Positions 48,485-58,625 of a stretch of DNA of 64,000 nucleotides are shown here, piece by piece. How positions within the stretch are numbered: the first letter of the stretch is position 1; each line of letters starts with the position of its first letter. The position numbers were made by a program, and so were the translations under genes. The notes beneath the pieces were generated by a model. That model searched no databases. It saw nothing but the letters and a program-made list of their open reading frames with translations, and was not told the DNA's origin. This stretch comes from Verrucomicrobiota bacterium (GTDB lineage Bacteria > Verrucomicrobiota > Verrucomicrobiia > Limisphaerales > UBA1096): assembly GCA_030749225.1 (NCBI GenBank), contig JASMKO010000075.1, forward strand, positions 1-64,000, read 5' to 3'.

Positions 48485-48883
48485 TTAGCGTTTGCTGTAT
48501 TGGAAACGTTTCCGTGCGCCGGGCTGGCCGGGCTTCTTTCGCTCCTTCTTTCGCGGATCGCGCGAGAGATGGCCGGCGTCCTTGAGCGGTTGCCGCAACT
48601 CGCCGTTGTGCTTCTCGAGTGCCCGGGCGATGCCGAGCCGCACTGCGCCGGCTTGGCCGGCGATGCCGCCGCCGGCGACTTTCACGCGGACATCAGCCTT
48701 CTCATTCATCTCCACGGTCTCAAGCGGCTCGACGGCGAGCGAGCGCTGGTTTTCAACGGTGAAGTAGTTTTCCACATCACGCCCGTTGACGGTCACCTTG
48801 CCGGTGCCGTTAGCTGACAGACGCACACGAGCCACCGCAGTCTTGCGACGGCCGGTTCCCAAAAATTCCTCGGTTTTTGCCAT
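48485..48883 (-). CDS. rpsI: 30S ribosomal protein S9
   Basis: GTGRRKTAVARVRLSANGTGKVTVNGRDVENYF, GQAGAVRLGIARAL, DPRKKERKKPGQPGARKRFQYSKR. Confidence 0.98.
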   Translation of the reverse strand: MAKTEEFLGTGRRKTAVARVRLSANGTGKVTVNGRDVENYFTVENQRSLAVEPLETVEMNEKADVRVKVAGGGIAGQAGAVRLGIARALEKHNGELRQPLKDAGHLSRDPRKKERKKPGQPGARKRFQYSKR

Positions 48884-48897
48884 GTGAAAAAGTGGTG

Positions 48898-49350
48898 TCA
48901 GGCCAGTTCGAGCGCGGCTGGGGCCTGCGCCTTGTGAGGGTGCTCCGGCCCGGCGTACACCTTGAGTTTCTTGAAAATCTGCCGACCCAGCCGGTTGCGT
49001 GGGATCATGCCACGTACAGCCCGCTCGACGAGCCGCTCTGGGTGCTTGGCCCTGACGTCCGCCGGGGTGAACCGCTTCTGGCCACCGCGCCAGCCTGAGA
49101 AAGTGCTCATCACCTTTTCCGTTTCCTTCCGGCCGGTCAGCACAACTTTCTCAGCGTTGATGACCACGACGAAGTCGCCGGTGTCAAGGTGCGGGGTGAA
49201 AGTAGGCTTGTTTTTGCCGCGCAACAGGTCGGCCGCCTTCGTGGCGACCTTGCCCAGCACGGCACCGTCGGCGTCGATTAAGTGCCACTCGCGCGGCTGC
49301 TCATCCACAGTACGGTTTAGCTTGTCGATCTTTGGTAAATAGGTCTTCAT
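48898..49350 (-). CDS. rplM: 50S ribosomal protein L13
   Basis: REWHLIDADGAVLGKVATKAADLLRGKNKPTFTPHLDTGDFVVVINAEKVVLTG, AVRGMIPRNRLGRQIFKKLKVYAGPEHPHKAQ. Confidence 0.98.
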   Translation of the reverse strand: MKTYLPKIDKLNRTVDEQPREWHLIDADGAVLGKVATKAADLLRGKNKPTFTPHLDTGDFVVVINAEKVVLTGRKETEKVMSTFSGWRGGQKRFTPADVRAKHPERLVERAVRGMIPRNRLGRQIFKKLKVYAGPEHPHKAQAPAALELA

Positions 49351-49517
49351 CCAGAGCCCCCCAGAAGCAAAGGGGCGGAAACAGTAGCAAAAAGAAAAAG
49401 CGAGTCAACACGTAGTTTGAAGAAAAAAACGCAATATTGTGCCTGTTTTCGGTTGGAATCGCATCCCCGTGTTGACTCGGAGTCGATCACGCCTATTTTT
49501 TTGCCGCCTCTGCTTTC

Positions 49518-50777
49518 TTGAGCATCCAACCGTTAAAAACAGGGCGTCGGCTTTTTTTGCAGATCCTTTCGGCCCTCGTAGTGACGCCGTACCGGGCGTT
49601 GGCCAAGCGCTTGGCCAAGGGGCCGATGGTTTACCTGACCTGGCGCTACGACCCGGCATCGACTGTCGTGGTTAACTGGATGGACGGTGACGCGCGCAGC
49701 AACGATTATGTGATGTACCGCCCCTTTGTCTTGCCAGTCGGGAGTCGTTGGACGATGGCCCGTGGTTTTAAGCATCTCTTTGCTGACCAGAAGAAACGGA
49801 TCGTTCACCACGTTGAACTGCGGGGGTTGCAGCCCGACACGGAGTATGTCTTCACGATCCGCTCGGAGACGCCAGCCCGCGGTGGACAATACTTCAAGTT
49901 TCGTACTCTACCGCGCACGCTCCCGGACAACTTCCGATTTGTGACCGGCGGAGACATGATGCACAAACGCAAATACCTCGACGCGATGAACCAGCGCGCG
50001 GCGCAGCTCAACCCGTGGTTTGCGTTGCTTGGCGGCGACCTGGCTTACGCCAACGCCAGTTCAAAGGAGGTGGCCAAGTGGGACGAGTGGCTGGAGTCAT
50101 GGATGCTCAACAGCGTGCGCCGGTCGGACGGCTGCCTGATCCCGATGGTCGTGGCGATTGGCAACCACGAGGTCGATGGTGGCACCGGAAAAAAGCCGAA
50201 AGACGCGAAATATTTTTACAGCCTATTTCCTCTCCCGGCCAAGCGCAGTTTTTATGCGATGGATTTTGGCAACTATTTGAGTTTGATTGTACTCGACTCC
50301 GATCACACCGAACGGGTGGAAGGGGAACAGACAAAATGGCTGGGCCAGACCTTGGTCAAGCGTGCGGGTCGGGTGCCGCTTATCTATCCGTGTTACCACA
50401 AGGCCGCCTATGGCACGGCCAAGCCGCCTAGCGGCACCAACGATTCCTCCAAGGATCCGCTGGCGCAGAGGATCATCAAACATTGGTGTCCGTTGTTCGA
50501 GAAGTATCGTGTCACGGCCGTGTTCGAGAATGATCATCACACCTACAAACGCACGCATCCGCTGCGCGCGAACCGGATTGACAAGGAAACCGGCATCCTC
50601 TACCTCGGCGACGGCTGCTGGGGAGTCGATACCCGCTCGGTGCCCAAGCCAGGCGAGTTGTGGTATTTGGCCAAGGCGGCGAGCAAGCGGCACTTGATTT
50701 GTGTCACGATTCGAGATGGAAAACCGTCCTATGCTGCCTACGAGGCGGACGGGAAAGTGATTGATCAGCACGGCTAA
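49518..50777 (+). CDS. Purple acid phosphatase-like metallophosphoesterase with twin-arginine-like signal
   Basis: GRRLFLQILSAL signal; VTGGDMMHKRKYLD, FALLGGDLAYANAS, VVAIGNHEVDGG, VFENDHHTYKRTHP. Confidence 0.88.
   Translation: MSIQPLKTGRRLFLQILSALVVTPYRALAKRLAKGPMVYLTWRYDPASTVVVNWMDGDARSNDYVMYRPFVLPVGSRWTMARGFKHLFADQKKRIVHHVELRGLQPDTEYVFTIRSETPARGGQYFKFRTLPRTLPDNFRFVTGGDMMHKRKYLDAMNQRAAQLNPWFALLGGDLAYANASSKEVAKWDEWLESWMLNSVRRSDGCLIPMVVAIGNHEVDGGTGKKPKDAKYFYSLFPLPAKRSFYAMDFGNYLSLIVLDSDHTERVEGEQTKWLGQTLVKRAGRVPLIYPCYHKAAYGTAKPPSGTNDSSKDPLAQRIIKHWCPLFEKYRVTAVFENDHHTYKRTHPLRANRIDKETGILYLGDGCWGVDTRSVPKPGELWYLAKAASKRHLICVTIRDGKPSYAAYEADGKVIDQHG
49599..49618. repeat. 20-bp perfect palindrome made of two fused units, TTGGCCAAGCGCTTGGCCAA
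   Basis: Equal to its own reverse complement. Confidence 0.92.
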
Positions 50778-50814
50778 TCCCATAAGATTCGGGGTGCCTT
50801 AACCGTAACTTTTT

Positions 50815-51018
50815 ATGCCTATCTATACATATGAAACCATTCCGCGGAAACCGGGCCAGCGAGTGCGCCGCTTCGAGGTTGAGCAGCGCATGAGCGACGA
50901 TCCGCTGAAGAAGGATCCTAAGACCGGCCTGCCGGTGAAGCGCGTCATCACGGGCGGCTCCGGCACTATTTTTGGCGGGTTGAGCGTGATGGCGATGAAC
51001 CGAAAGAAGGGGAAATAA
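50815..51018 (+). CDS. FmdB-like small protein lacking zinc-ribbon cysteines
   Basis: MPIYTYETI... resembles the MPIYEYxC start of FmdB zinc-ribbon proteins; no Cys in the protein. Confidence 0.5.
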   Translation: MPIYTYETIPRKPGQRVRRFEVEQRMSDDPLKKDPKTGLPVKRVITGGSGTIFGGLSVMAMNRKKGK

Positions 51019-51028
51019 TTCACCTGTC

Positions 51029-54000
51029 ATGAGAATGAAACCGTTTGTGCTGGCGGCGCTGGTGGCTGTGGGGTGCGTCGGGGCACGGGCCGAAACGCTA
51101 TTCGAGATCGGGGCCAAGTGGCGTTACTACAAGGGCAACGACCACCCCTCCGGCGGTGACCTGGAGTGGGCCGAGTCGGACTACGACGACAGCGATTGGC
51201 CAAGCGGTGACACGCCGATCCGGTACGGCGACGGCGACGGCGGCACGGTGCTTGAAGACATGCGAAACCGATACTCGACAGTCTTTTTCCGCCGCACATT
51301 CACCGTGGCGAAAGCCGCGGAGGTTGCCGAGTTGGAGTTGCTGGTGAATTACGACGACGGGTTTGTAGTCTGGATCAACGGCGAGGAGGTGCTGGATGTC
51401 GGCGGCGCGGCCGACCTGTCGCACGACTCGTTCGCGACCCTGAGCCATGAGTCCGGCAACTTCGAGACGTTCGCCCTGGCCAATCCCGCGCGGTATCTCG
51501 TCGACGGCAATAACCTGATTGCGGTCATGGGGTTCAATGTCAACCTCACCAGCAGCGACTTCATGATGGATGCCGAGTTGCGGAGTTACCGCCCGGACAA
51601 GTCGCCGCCGACGGTGGCGTCGATCGCCCCCCCGCCCGGTAATGTCAGCCTGCTGCGCGAGGTCTCGATTCGGTTTAACGAGGAGGTCACCGGGGTGGAT
51701 GCCGACGACCTTTGGCTCAACGGCGACCCGGCCGTGGAGTTGCGCGGTGGCAAAACCAGGTGGACCTTTACATTCGCGCCGGGCGATTTTGGCGAGGCCA
51801 CGTTGTCGTGGAACCCGGCTCACGGCATCGCTGACACGGCGAGGCCACCCAACCTAATGGATGCCGCCACGGCTGCGGCGACACACCGATACCGGATTGT
51901 CGACGATATGCCGCCGACGATGGCCAACGTTCTGCCGCCGCCGGGCAGCACGGTGCGTGGGCTGAGCCGCGTGCGCCTGTTTTTCAGCGAACCGATCCGC
52001 GGCCTTGAGGCGGCGGATCTACGGGTGAACGGCCGGGCGCCGTCATCGATTGCCGGTGTGGCCGGTGGGCCATGGCAGATTGAATTTCCCCCGGCCGACA
52101 ACGGCCTTGTGACGATCGCCTGGGTGCCGGACCACGGCGTGACCGACATGGCAACGGAGCCAAACCGGCTCACGGCGGAGGAGTGGCACTACAACGTCGA
52201 TGCCAAGCACGACTTTGGGCAGGTGGTGATTAATGAACTTCTCGCGGCCAACCGCGATGGTCTGAAGGATGAGGAGGGCCAGATTGGCGATTGGATCGAG
52301 CTACGAAATACGGGGAACACCACCGTGAATCTTGACGGATGGTCGCTGAGCGATGAAGCCGTCAAGCCGGGTAAATGGGTGTTCCCCGCTGTGACACTCC
52401 GGCCAGGCGCTACTTTGGTCGTGCATGCCACCGGCAAGAATCGCCGTGCGCTTGGCCAAGCGCTGCACACGAATTTCAAGCTTGGCGTCGAGGGCGAATA
52501 CCTTGGCCTGTTCAGCCCTGAACTGCCGCGCCGGGTCGCCGACGAGATCGCGCCAGCGTACCCCGAGCAGCGCGGCGACATTTCGTATGGGCGCTTGGCC
52601 AAGGGCGGGTGGGCCTGGTTCGAGACACCAACGCCGGGCACGGGCAACCGCGGCACGACGATTCAAGGGCTGCTTGCGCCGCCGAAGTTCAGCGCGGAGC
52701 GGGGCGTTTACGATGCGCAATTCCGGGTGCATCTAACCACCGACGAGCCCGGATCGGTGATCCGCTACACGACCGACTATTCCGAGCCAACGGCAATTCG
52801 GGGCAAGGTTTATTCCGGGCCGATTCCAGTTAGGCGAACGACTGTGGTGCGCGCGGCGGTGTTCAAGGCCGGCATGCTGCCGTCGCGCGTGATGACGCAC
52901 ACGTATGCCTATAATCTCAGCAAGGGGGTGACGTCGCTGCCGATGATGTCACTGGTCACGGAGAATTCCAACCTACGCGGTAATACCGGCATTATGGAGA
53001 CAAATCCTCGAAACACGACCAAGCGAGGCATCGCATGGGAGCGGCCTGTCTCGATGGAGCTGATTTATCCTGAAACCGGAGAAACATTGCAGGCTAACGC
53101 CGGTCTGCGTGTGCAGGGCGGCAACTACATTCGAGGGCGCTACAACCCGAACTCAGGACCGCCAGCTGGCAAGTACTCCTTCCGTTTGTACTTTCGCGGT
53201 GACTATGGTCCAGGGAGGCTGCGGTATCCGTTTTTCCCAGGTTTGCAGGTGCAGGATTTCAACCACATCGTGCTGCGTGCCGGGATGAACGACCACTCTA
53301 ATCCATTCGTTGTCGACGAGTTGGTGCGGCGTCTCTCTGCAGACATGGGGCAGGTTTCTGCGCGTGGCACCTTCATGAATCTGTACCTCAACGGAAAAAA
53401 TAAGGGCTACTACAACCCAACCGAACGCATTGACAGAGATTTTCTGAATTCGTGGAATGGTAGTGACTCGGAATGGGACATTATAGCGCAGTTCGGCGAA
53501 CTGCGAGAAGGCGACACCGTGAAGTGGAACGAGCTCAAGGCCGCCTTGCTGAAGAATCTCTCCGTGCCGCAAAACTATGCGGCGGTAGAGCGCCTGCTCG
53601 ATGTCAACAATTTCATCGACTACATCATGCTCAACGTGTACGCAAATACTGGCGATTGGCCGCATAACAACTGGCGTGCCGCGCGCGAACGCGTGCCCGG
53701 CGCGAAATGGCGCTTCATCGTATGGGACGCTGAGTGGTCGTTTGGGAACAACGGCCGTAGCGTTACTGGAAACAACCTAACCAGTGGACCGCTGGCTGGC
53801 GATTCGGACATCGCACGTTTTTACCGTTCATTGCAGAAAAACCCCGAGTTCCGCATGCGCTTCGCCGATCGAGTGCAGATCCACTATTTCAACGGCGGCG
53901 CCTTGACCGATGAGAACGTGCTGAGCCGCTTTCGCGAAATGAAGGAGGAAATGTCCGGCGTGATCCGAAACATGAACACGACCGTAGAGAGCACCTGGGT

Positions 54001-57000
54001 GCCGCGCCGCCGGGCCATCGTCATGAGCCAGATGGCGACGCAGAAAATTCAGGCGTCCGATAACGCACCACAATTCAGCCAGGATGGCGGTGCGGTCCCG
54101 GCCGGCTACAACCTCAAGCTAACGGCGCCAGAGGGTGAGATTTACTACACGCTCAATGGCACCGACCCGCGCCGTCCGGGGGAGGTGGCCGAGACCGGCA
54201 AAACCATCCTCGCCGGTGACGCCGAAAAATGGGCGCTGGTGCCATCCGCGGACAACGGTGGCAATGCGCTGGGCAATAAATGGCGAGGCGGGTCGGAGCC
54301 GTTCGACCACGACGATTGGGACTCCGGTAATGATGGCGTCGGCTACGACCAGAACGCTGACTACGATCCGCACATCGGCCTCGACGTGGACGCCGAGATG
54401 AACGACATCAACCAGTCGGTGTTTGTGCGCATCCCGTTCAGGGTGTCGGCAGCGGAACGGAAAAAGTCCAACTTTATGGTGCTCCACATGAAGTACGACG
54501 ACGGCTTCGTCGCCTACCTCAATGGCACCCGCATCGCCAGCGCCAATGCCGCGTCCAACCCGGCCTGGAACGCCGGCGCGACCGGTCAGCACGACGATGC
54601 CTCGGCGGTGACATGGGTCAGTTTTGATGCCGGTAAGCAGATCAACAAGCTGAAGACTGGGAACAATATACTTGCCATACACGGCCTTAATTCTGGCCTG
54701 GGTAGCTCCGACATGCTTATCAACGCTGAGTTGTCGCTTGGCCAGCGCACTGGTGCCGAGATTGCTGATGGCGTGCTCAAGTACAACTCGCCGATCCGAC
54801 TCTCAGCGGACGCTATGATCCGCACCCGCACGATGCACAACGGCCAATGGAGCGCGTTGGTCGGGCATTCGTTTCAGGCCGGGCGTGCCGGGTCACCATT
54901 GCGTTTCACCGAGATCATGTACAACCCACCCGGCGGCAGCGAGTACGAGTTTGTCGAACTGCACAACAGCGGCAGTTTTGACGTCTCGCTGGGGTGGCAC
55001 CGTTTCGATGGCATCGACTTCACATTCCCTGGTGACGCCGTTATCGGCCCGGGCGAGTACCTCGTGTTGGCGTCTGATAACGATCCCGATGCGTTTAAGC
55101 TGCGCTATCCTGGCTTGGCCGTGAACGGATGGTACCGGGGTAGTCTGTCGAACAATGGCGAACGACTGGCTCTTCTTGACGTGCGTTGGCGGCGGGTGCT
55201 CGAGGTGGACTATAGCGACAGTGGCGCTTGGCCAAGCTCTGCTGACGGCGACGGCCATTCGCTCGAGTTGATCGACCTGCTCGCCGACCCCGGCGCGGCA
55301 TCGAACTGGCGGGACAGCGCAGCCAAGGCCGGCTCGCCTGGAGAAGCCGGCACGGCAGTCGACCCACCGATGGTCGTGATTAACGAAGTGCATGTGCAGT
55401 CACCGCTTTCACGTGATCCGGATTTTGTCGAGCTACGAAACCTTGGCCAAGCGGCGGTCGATCTCTCCGGCTGGACGCTGCACGACGGTGACGGCAACAC
55501 GTTTGAATTCCCCGACGGCACGGTGCTTGGCGAGGCGGGGCTGCTTGGCGTCTGGTGCGGCGACGGCGGGGGCGACGGCTTGCGCGCCGGATTTGGGCTT
55601 GGCCAAGCGGGCGACTCGGTGGCGTTGTTCGCTGCAGATGATCATCGGATTGATGCCGTGACGTTCGGCGCGATCGGCGGGTCGATTGTCCGTACGGCCA
55701 ACGGCTGGACAACGGCCAAGCCGACATTCGGTCAACCGAATCAACCTGTTCAACCGACACCCATGACCAAACTCGTCATCAATGAGTGGCTTGCTGACCC
55801 GGGTGAGGGCGGGCGCGACTGGCTGGAGTTGTACAATCCGGACGCCAAGGCCCCGGCGCTCATCTCCGGCCTTCACATTCGGGTGGACCAGCAGGTTGGC
55901 GGTCTGCATGTTATTGCGACCATCCCGCCGCGTGGCCACAGGCGCATCTGGCTTGATACTCGTTCCGGCCAGGGTCACGTCGACCTGTCACTACCGGCCG
56001 ACGGCGCCACACTCACGCTCATCACGCCGGAAGGCGTTGAGTTCGCAACCATGGATTACAAAAAGCAGCGAACCGGCGTGTCAGAAGGTCGCCAGCCCGA
56101 TGGAAGCAGCCGGACGGCGAAGTTCACCCGGGGCGCAACGCCCGGAGCGCCGAACATCATCCCTTCCTACAACGGTCCACGATTCAACGAGGTGCTGGCG
56201 TACAACCGGCAGGGCGTGTCCGACTGGGTTGAGTTGCACAATGACACCGGATCAACCGTCTCTCTGGACGGCGCCAGCCTGTCTCGGCGATCCGATGGTA
56301 TGGGCGACTGGATGTTCCCTGCTGGCACAACGATACGGAAAGGTGGGTATCTGGTGGTGCGGTTTGATGGGAGCCAACCGGCCGGGGATGACAATACTGG
56401 CGATTCACTCCCGGCAGAGGGCGGCGGCGTCTACCTGTTCGATCCCGACGGCTTTCTCGCACACTCAATCGAGTATGGCTTTCAGGTGGCCGACCAGCCG
56501 ATCGGCATGAGCGGGGGCCGTTGGAAGTTGCTGACTATCTCGACACCCGGCAAGGCGAACGCCGCCGCGGTTGCGATGGGCAACCCGCTTAATGTCGTCT
56601 TCAACGAGTGGATGGCAAAACCAGTTTTGGGTGCGGATTGGTTTGAGTTGTTCAACCCCGAAACCAAGCCGGTGGATCTCGGTGGCATGACCCTCTCTGA
56701 CGACCCCACGGCAGTGGGGCGCGACAAGTTCACCATCCCGGACCTCTCGTTCATTCGGGCGCGGGGATGGGTTAGGTGGCTGGCAGATAGCGCGTCCGGG
56801 CCGGGTCACGTGAATTTCAGTTTGCGTGGCCAGGGTGAGTTGCTGCGGCTCTATGGGAGTCAGCGCACTGCGGTCGATGATGTCGAGATTTTCAACGCTG
56901 CTGAAGGTGTATCCCGAGGTCGGCTGCCGGATGGCGCGGAGGCACTCAAGGACTTTCCGTTTACCCCGACGCCGGGTGGCGGCAACTATCTGCCCATTGC

Positions 57001-58423
57001 GGAAATTGTCATCAATGAGGTGTTGTCACACACCGACGCACCGCTCGAGGACGCCATCGAGTTATACAACACCGGCGACTTAACGGTGGACATTAGCGGC
57101 TGGCGGCTGGGCGATGTGTTCGATTCACCCACACACTATGTCATCCCCGATGGAATAACCCTTTCGCCGGGCGGTTACACGGTGATTTACGAGGGTGATT
57201 TTAGCCGGGCCGGCAACGGCTTTAGTCTCAACTCCGCACATGGCGACACAATTCACCTTGTGGCGGTCGATGAGGATGGCAAGCCAAGTGGCCTCCGTGC
57301 CGTGCAGCCGATCCCACCCATGGCCAACGGCGTCTCCGTCGGCCGCGTGACGATCAATTCAGTCACGCAGTTTGTGCCGTTGGCGAGACGCACATTTGGT
57401 GTCGATGCACCTGAATCGGTGGCGGCTTTCCGCGAGGGAACAGGTGGACTCAATACCGGACCGCTGGTCGGTCCAGTTGTCATCAGCGAAATCATGTACG
57501 AGGGCCAGCCGGAAGTTGCCGGCCTTGGGCAGGGTCAGCTCGAGTTTGTCGAGTTGCACAACTTTAGCGACCAATCCGTGCCGTTGTTTAATCCGCTTGA
57601 GCCGCAGAATACATGGCGACTGCGAGGGGGCGTGCGATTGGATATCTCGCTGGAAACGATCTTGTCGCCCGGTGGATATCTGTTGCTCACCGGTTTTGAT
57701 CCCGCTGCCGAGCCGGCAGTGGCGTCGCGGTTCCGCTCGCATTACGGTGTGCCGGATGGCGTGTCGATCATCGGGCCGTTTGACGGTCGCCTGGCCAACG
57801 ACGGCGAGACGGTGCGGTTGCTCCGGCCTGACAACACGCAAGGTCTTGGTCACGATGATGCCGGGTTTGTCCCATACCTGCCGGTGGAATCATTGTCATA
57901 TGACAACCGCGAACCTTGGCCAAGCGATGCCGACGGCACCGGACTTTCGATACAGCGCAAGGCGATTGAGAGGTTTGGTGACGATCCTGCCAACTGGCTT
58001 GCTGCTGCGCCCACCGCCGGCTGGACCAACGCCAGCTCCGAAGCCGGTGACCGCGATGCCGACGGCATGGACGACGCTTGGGAACTGGCGCACAAATTGG
58101 ATCCCGCCAACGCCGCCGACGCGGCCGCTGATGCCGATAACGACGGAGTGACCAACCTTGGTGAATTTTTGAGCGGAACCGATCCGAAGGATGCCAATAG
58201 CCGGTTCCTCATCGAGTCGATTGAAGTGCTGGAGGGAAGAGTGACGATTGCTGTGTACGTATCACCAAGTCGGCGGTATTCCATTGAATTTGCCGATGTG
58301 TTGGGCGGCGGTTGGAGCAAACTGGTCGAATTTACAACAGAAACCGACCAGCGCTTGGCCAAGGTCGAGAGCAACGCCCCGCTTGGCCAGTCCCGTTTCT
58401 ATCGAATCCGTTTGGTGGAGTAA
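51029..58423 (+). CDS. Giant secreted CotH-kinase / lamin-tail-domain multidomain protein
   Basis: Signal MRMKPFVLAALVAVGCVGARA; Ig-like repeats; chitobiase-C-like (GSVIRYTTDYSEPT); CotH (GKNKGYYNPTERIDRDFL...GDWPHNNWRAARE...WRFIVWDAEWSFG); about eight LTD units (e.g. LVINEWLADPGEGGRDWLELYNP); C-terminal DRDADGMDDAWELAHKLDP...DADNDGVTNLGEFLSGTDP. Confidence 0.92.
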   Translation: MRMKPFVLAALVAVGCVGARAETLFEIGAKWRYYKGNDHPSGGDLEWAESDYDDSDWPSGDTPIRYGDGDGGTVLEDMRNRYSTVFFRRTFTVAKAAEVAELELLVNYDDGFVVWINGEEVLDVGGAADLSHDSFATLSHESGNFETFALANPARYLVDGNNLIAVMGFNVNLTSSDFMMDAELRSYRPDKSPPTVASIAPPPGNVSLLREVSIRFNEEVTGVDADDLWLNGDPAVELRGGKTRWTFTFAPGDFGEATLSWNPAHGIADTARPPNLMDAATAAATHRYRIVDDMPPTMANVLPPPGSTVRGLSRVRLFFSEPIRGLEAADLRVNGRAPSSIAGVAGGPWQIEFPPADNGLVTIAWVPDHGVTDMATEPNRLTAEEWHYNVDAKHDFGQVVINELLAANRDGLKDEEGQIGDWIELRNTGNTTVNLDGWSLSDEAVKPGKWVFPAVTLRPGATLVVHATGKNRRALGQALHTNFKLGVEGEYLGLFSPELPRRVADEIAPAYPEQRGDISYGRLAKGGWAWFETPTPGTGNRGTTIQGLLAPPKFSAERGVYDAQFRVHLTTDEPGSVIRYTTDYSEPTAIRGKVYSGPIPVRRTTVVRAAVFKAGMLPSRVMTHTYAYNLSKGVTSLPMMSLVTENSNLRGNTGIMETNPRNTTKRGIAWERPVSMELIYPETGETLQANAGLRVQGGNYIRGRYNPNSGPPAGKYSFRLYFRGDYGPGRLRYPFFPGLQVQDFNHIVLRAGMNDHSNPFVVDELVRRLSADMGQVSARGTFMNLYLNGKNKGYYNPTERIDRDFLNSWNGSDSEWDIIAQFGELREGDTVKWNELKAALLKNLSVPQNYAAVERLLDVNNFIDYIMLNVYANTGDWPHNNWRAARERVPGAKWRFIVWDAEWSFGNNGRSVTGNNLTSGPLAGDSDIARFYRSLQKNPEFRMRFADRVQIHYFNGGALTDENVLSRFREMKEEMSGVIRNMNTTVESTWVPRRRAIVMSQMATQKIQASDNAPQFSQDGGAVPAGYNLKLTAPEGEIYYTLNGTDPRRPGEVAETGKTILAGDAEKWALVPSADNGGNALGNKWRGGSEPFDHDDWDSGNDGVGYDQNADYDPHIGLDVDAEMNDINQSVFVRIPFRVSAAERKKSNFMVLHMKYDDGFVAYLNGTRIASANAASNPAWNAGATGQHDDASAVTWVSFDAGKQINKLKTGNNILAIHGLNSGLGSSDMLINAELSLGQRTGAEIADGVLKYNSPIRLSADAMIRTRTMHNGQWSALVGHSFQAGRAGSPLRFTEIMYNPPGGSEYEFVELHNSGSFDVSLGWHRFDGIDFTFPGDAVIGPGEYLVLASDNDPDAFKLRYPGLAVNGWYRGSLSNNGERLALLDVRWRRVLEVDYSDSGAWPSSADGDGHSLELIDLLADPGAASNWRDSAAKAGSPGEAGTAVDPPMVVINEVHVQSPLSRDPDFVELRNLGQAAVDLSGWTLHDGDGNTFEFPDGTVLGEAGLLGVWCGDGGGDGLRAGFGLGQAGDSVALFAADDHRIDAVTFGAIGGSIVRTANGWTTAKPTFGQPNQPVQPTPMTKLVINEWLADPGEGGRDWLELYNPDAKAPALISGLHIRVDQQVGGLHVIATIPPRGHRRIWLDTRSGQGHVDLSLPADGATLTLITPEGVEFATMDYKKQRTGVSEGRQPDGSSRTAKFTRGATPGAPNIIPSYNGPRFNEVLAYNRQGVSDWVELHNDTGSTVSLDGASLSRRSDGMGDWMFPAGTTIRKGGYLVVRFDGSQPAGDDNTGDSLPAEGGGVYLFDPDGFLAHSIEYGFQVADQPIGMSGGRWKLLTISTPGKANAAAVAMGNPLNVVFNEWMAKPVLGADWFELFNPETKPVDLGGMTLSDDPTAVGRDKFTIPDLSFIRARGWVRWLADSASGPGHVNFSLRGQGELLRLYGSQRTAVDDVEIFNAAEGVSRGRLPDGAEALKDFPFTPTPGGGNYLPIAEIVINEVLSHTDAPLEDAIELYNTGDLTVDISGWRLGDVFDSPTHYVIPDGITLSPGGYTVIYEGDFSRAGNGFSLNSAHGDTIHLVAVDEDGKPSGLRAVQPIPPMANGVSVGRVTINSVTQFVPLARRTFGVDAPESVAAFREGTGGLNTGPLVGPVVISEIMYEGQPEVAGLGQGQLEFVELHNFSDQSVPLFNPLEPQNTWRLRGGVRLDISLETILSPGGYLLLTGFDPAAEPAVASRFRSHYGVPDGVSIIGPFDGRLANDGETVRLLRPDNTQGLGHDDAGFVPYLPVESLSYDNREPWPSDADGTGLSIQRKAIERFGDDPANWLAAAPTAGWTNASSEAGDRDADGMDDAWELAHKLDPANAADAAADADNDGVTNLGEFLSGTDPKDANSRFLIESIEVLEGRVTIAVYVSPSRRYSIEFADVLGGGWSKLVEFTTETDQRLAKVESNAPLGQSRFYRIRLVE

Positions 58424-58478
58424 GTTTGCCTCCACCGCGGTGGAGCAACTCAAGTAAAAAACCTTCCAAATTTTAGAC

Positions 58479-58510
58479 AACGCCTATTACACAATGGATA
58501 GGCGTTTTTT
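58479..58510 (+). terminator. Rho-independent terminator
   Basis: AACGCCTAT-TACACAATGG-ATAGGCGTT followed by T run. Confidence 0.9.
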
Positions 58511-58595
58511 ATGGTGCGTTAGCACCGCCAGTAAGTGACTTTGCCATTTACTTGATTACTTTCTTTTTTCTATAATCAAAAATTATTTTGAACAT

Positions 58596-58615
58596 ATGAC
58601 GAAAAAGGTCGTCAT
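58596..58615. promoter_or_regulatory. Putative BlaI-type operator 1 (ATGACGA-N6-TCGTCAT)
   Basis: Perfect 7+7 inverted repeat upstream of blaI-like gene. Confidence 0.75.
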
Positions 58616-58625
58616 AAAGGTTAAC

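Noticed and set aside
57904-57920. Treating every WPS-encoding TTGGCCAAGCG in the LTD protein as DNA-driven
   Set aside because: WPSxxDGxG is a common peptide motif in LTD/CotH proteins, so here protein constraint may contribute; used only as weak evidence.
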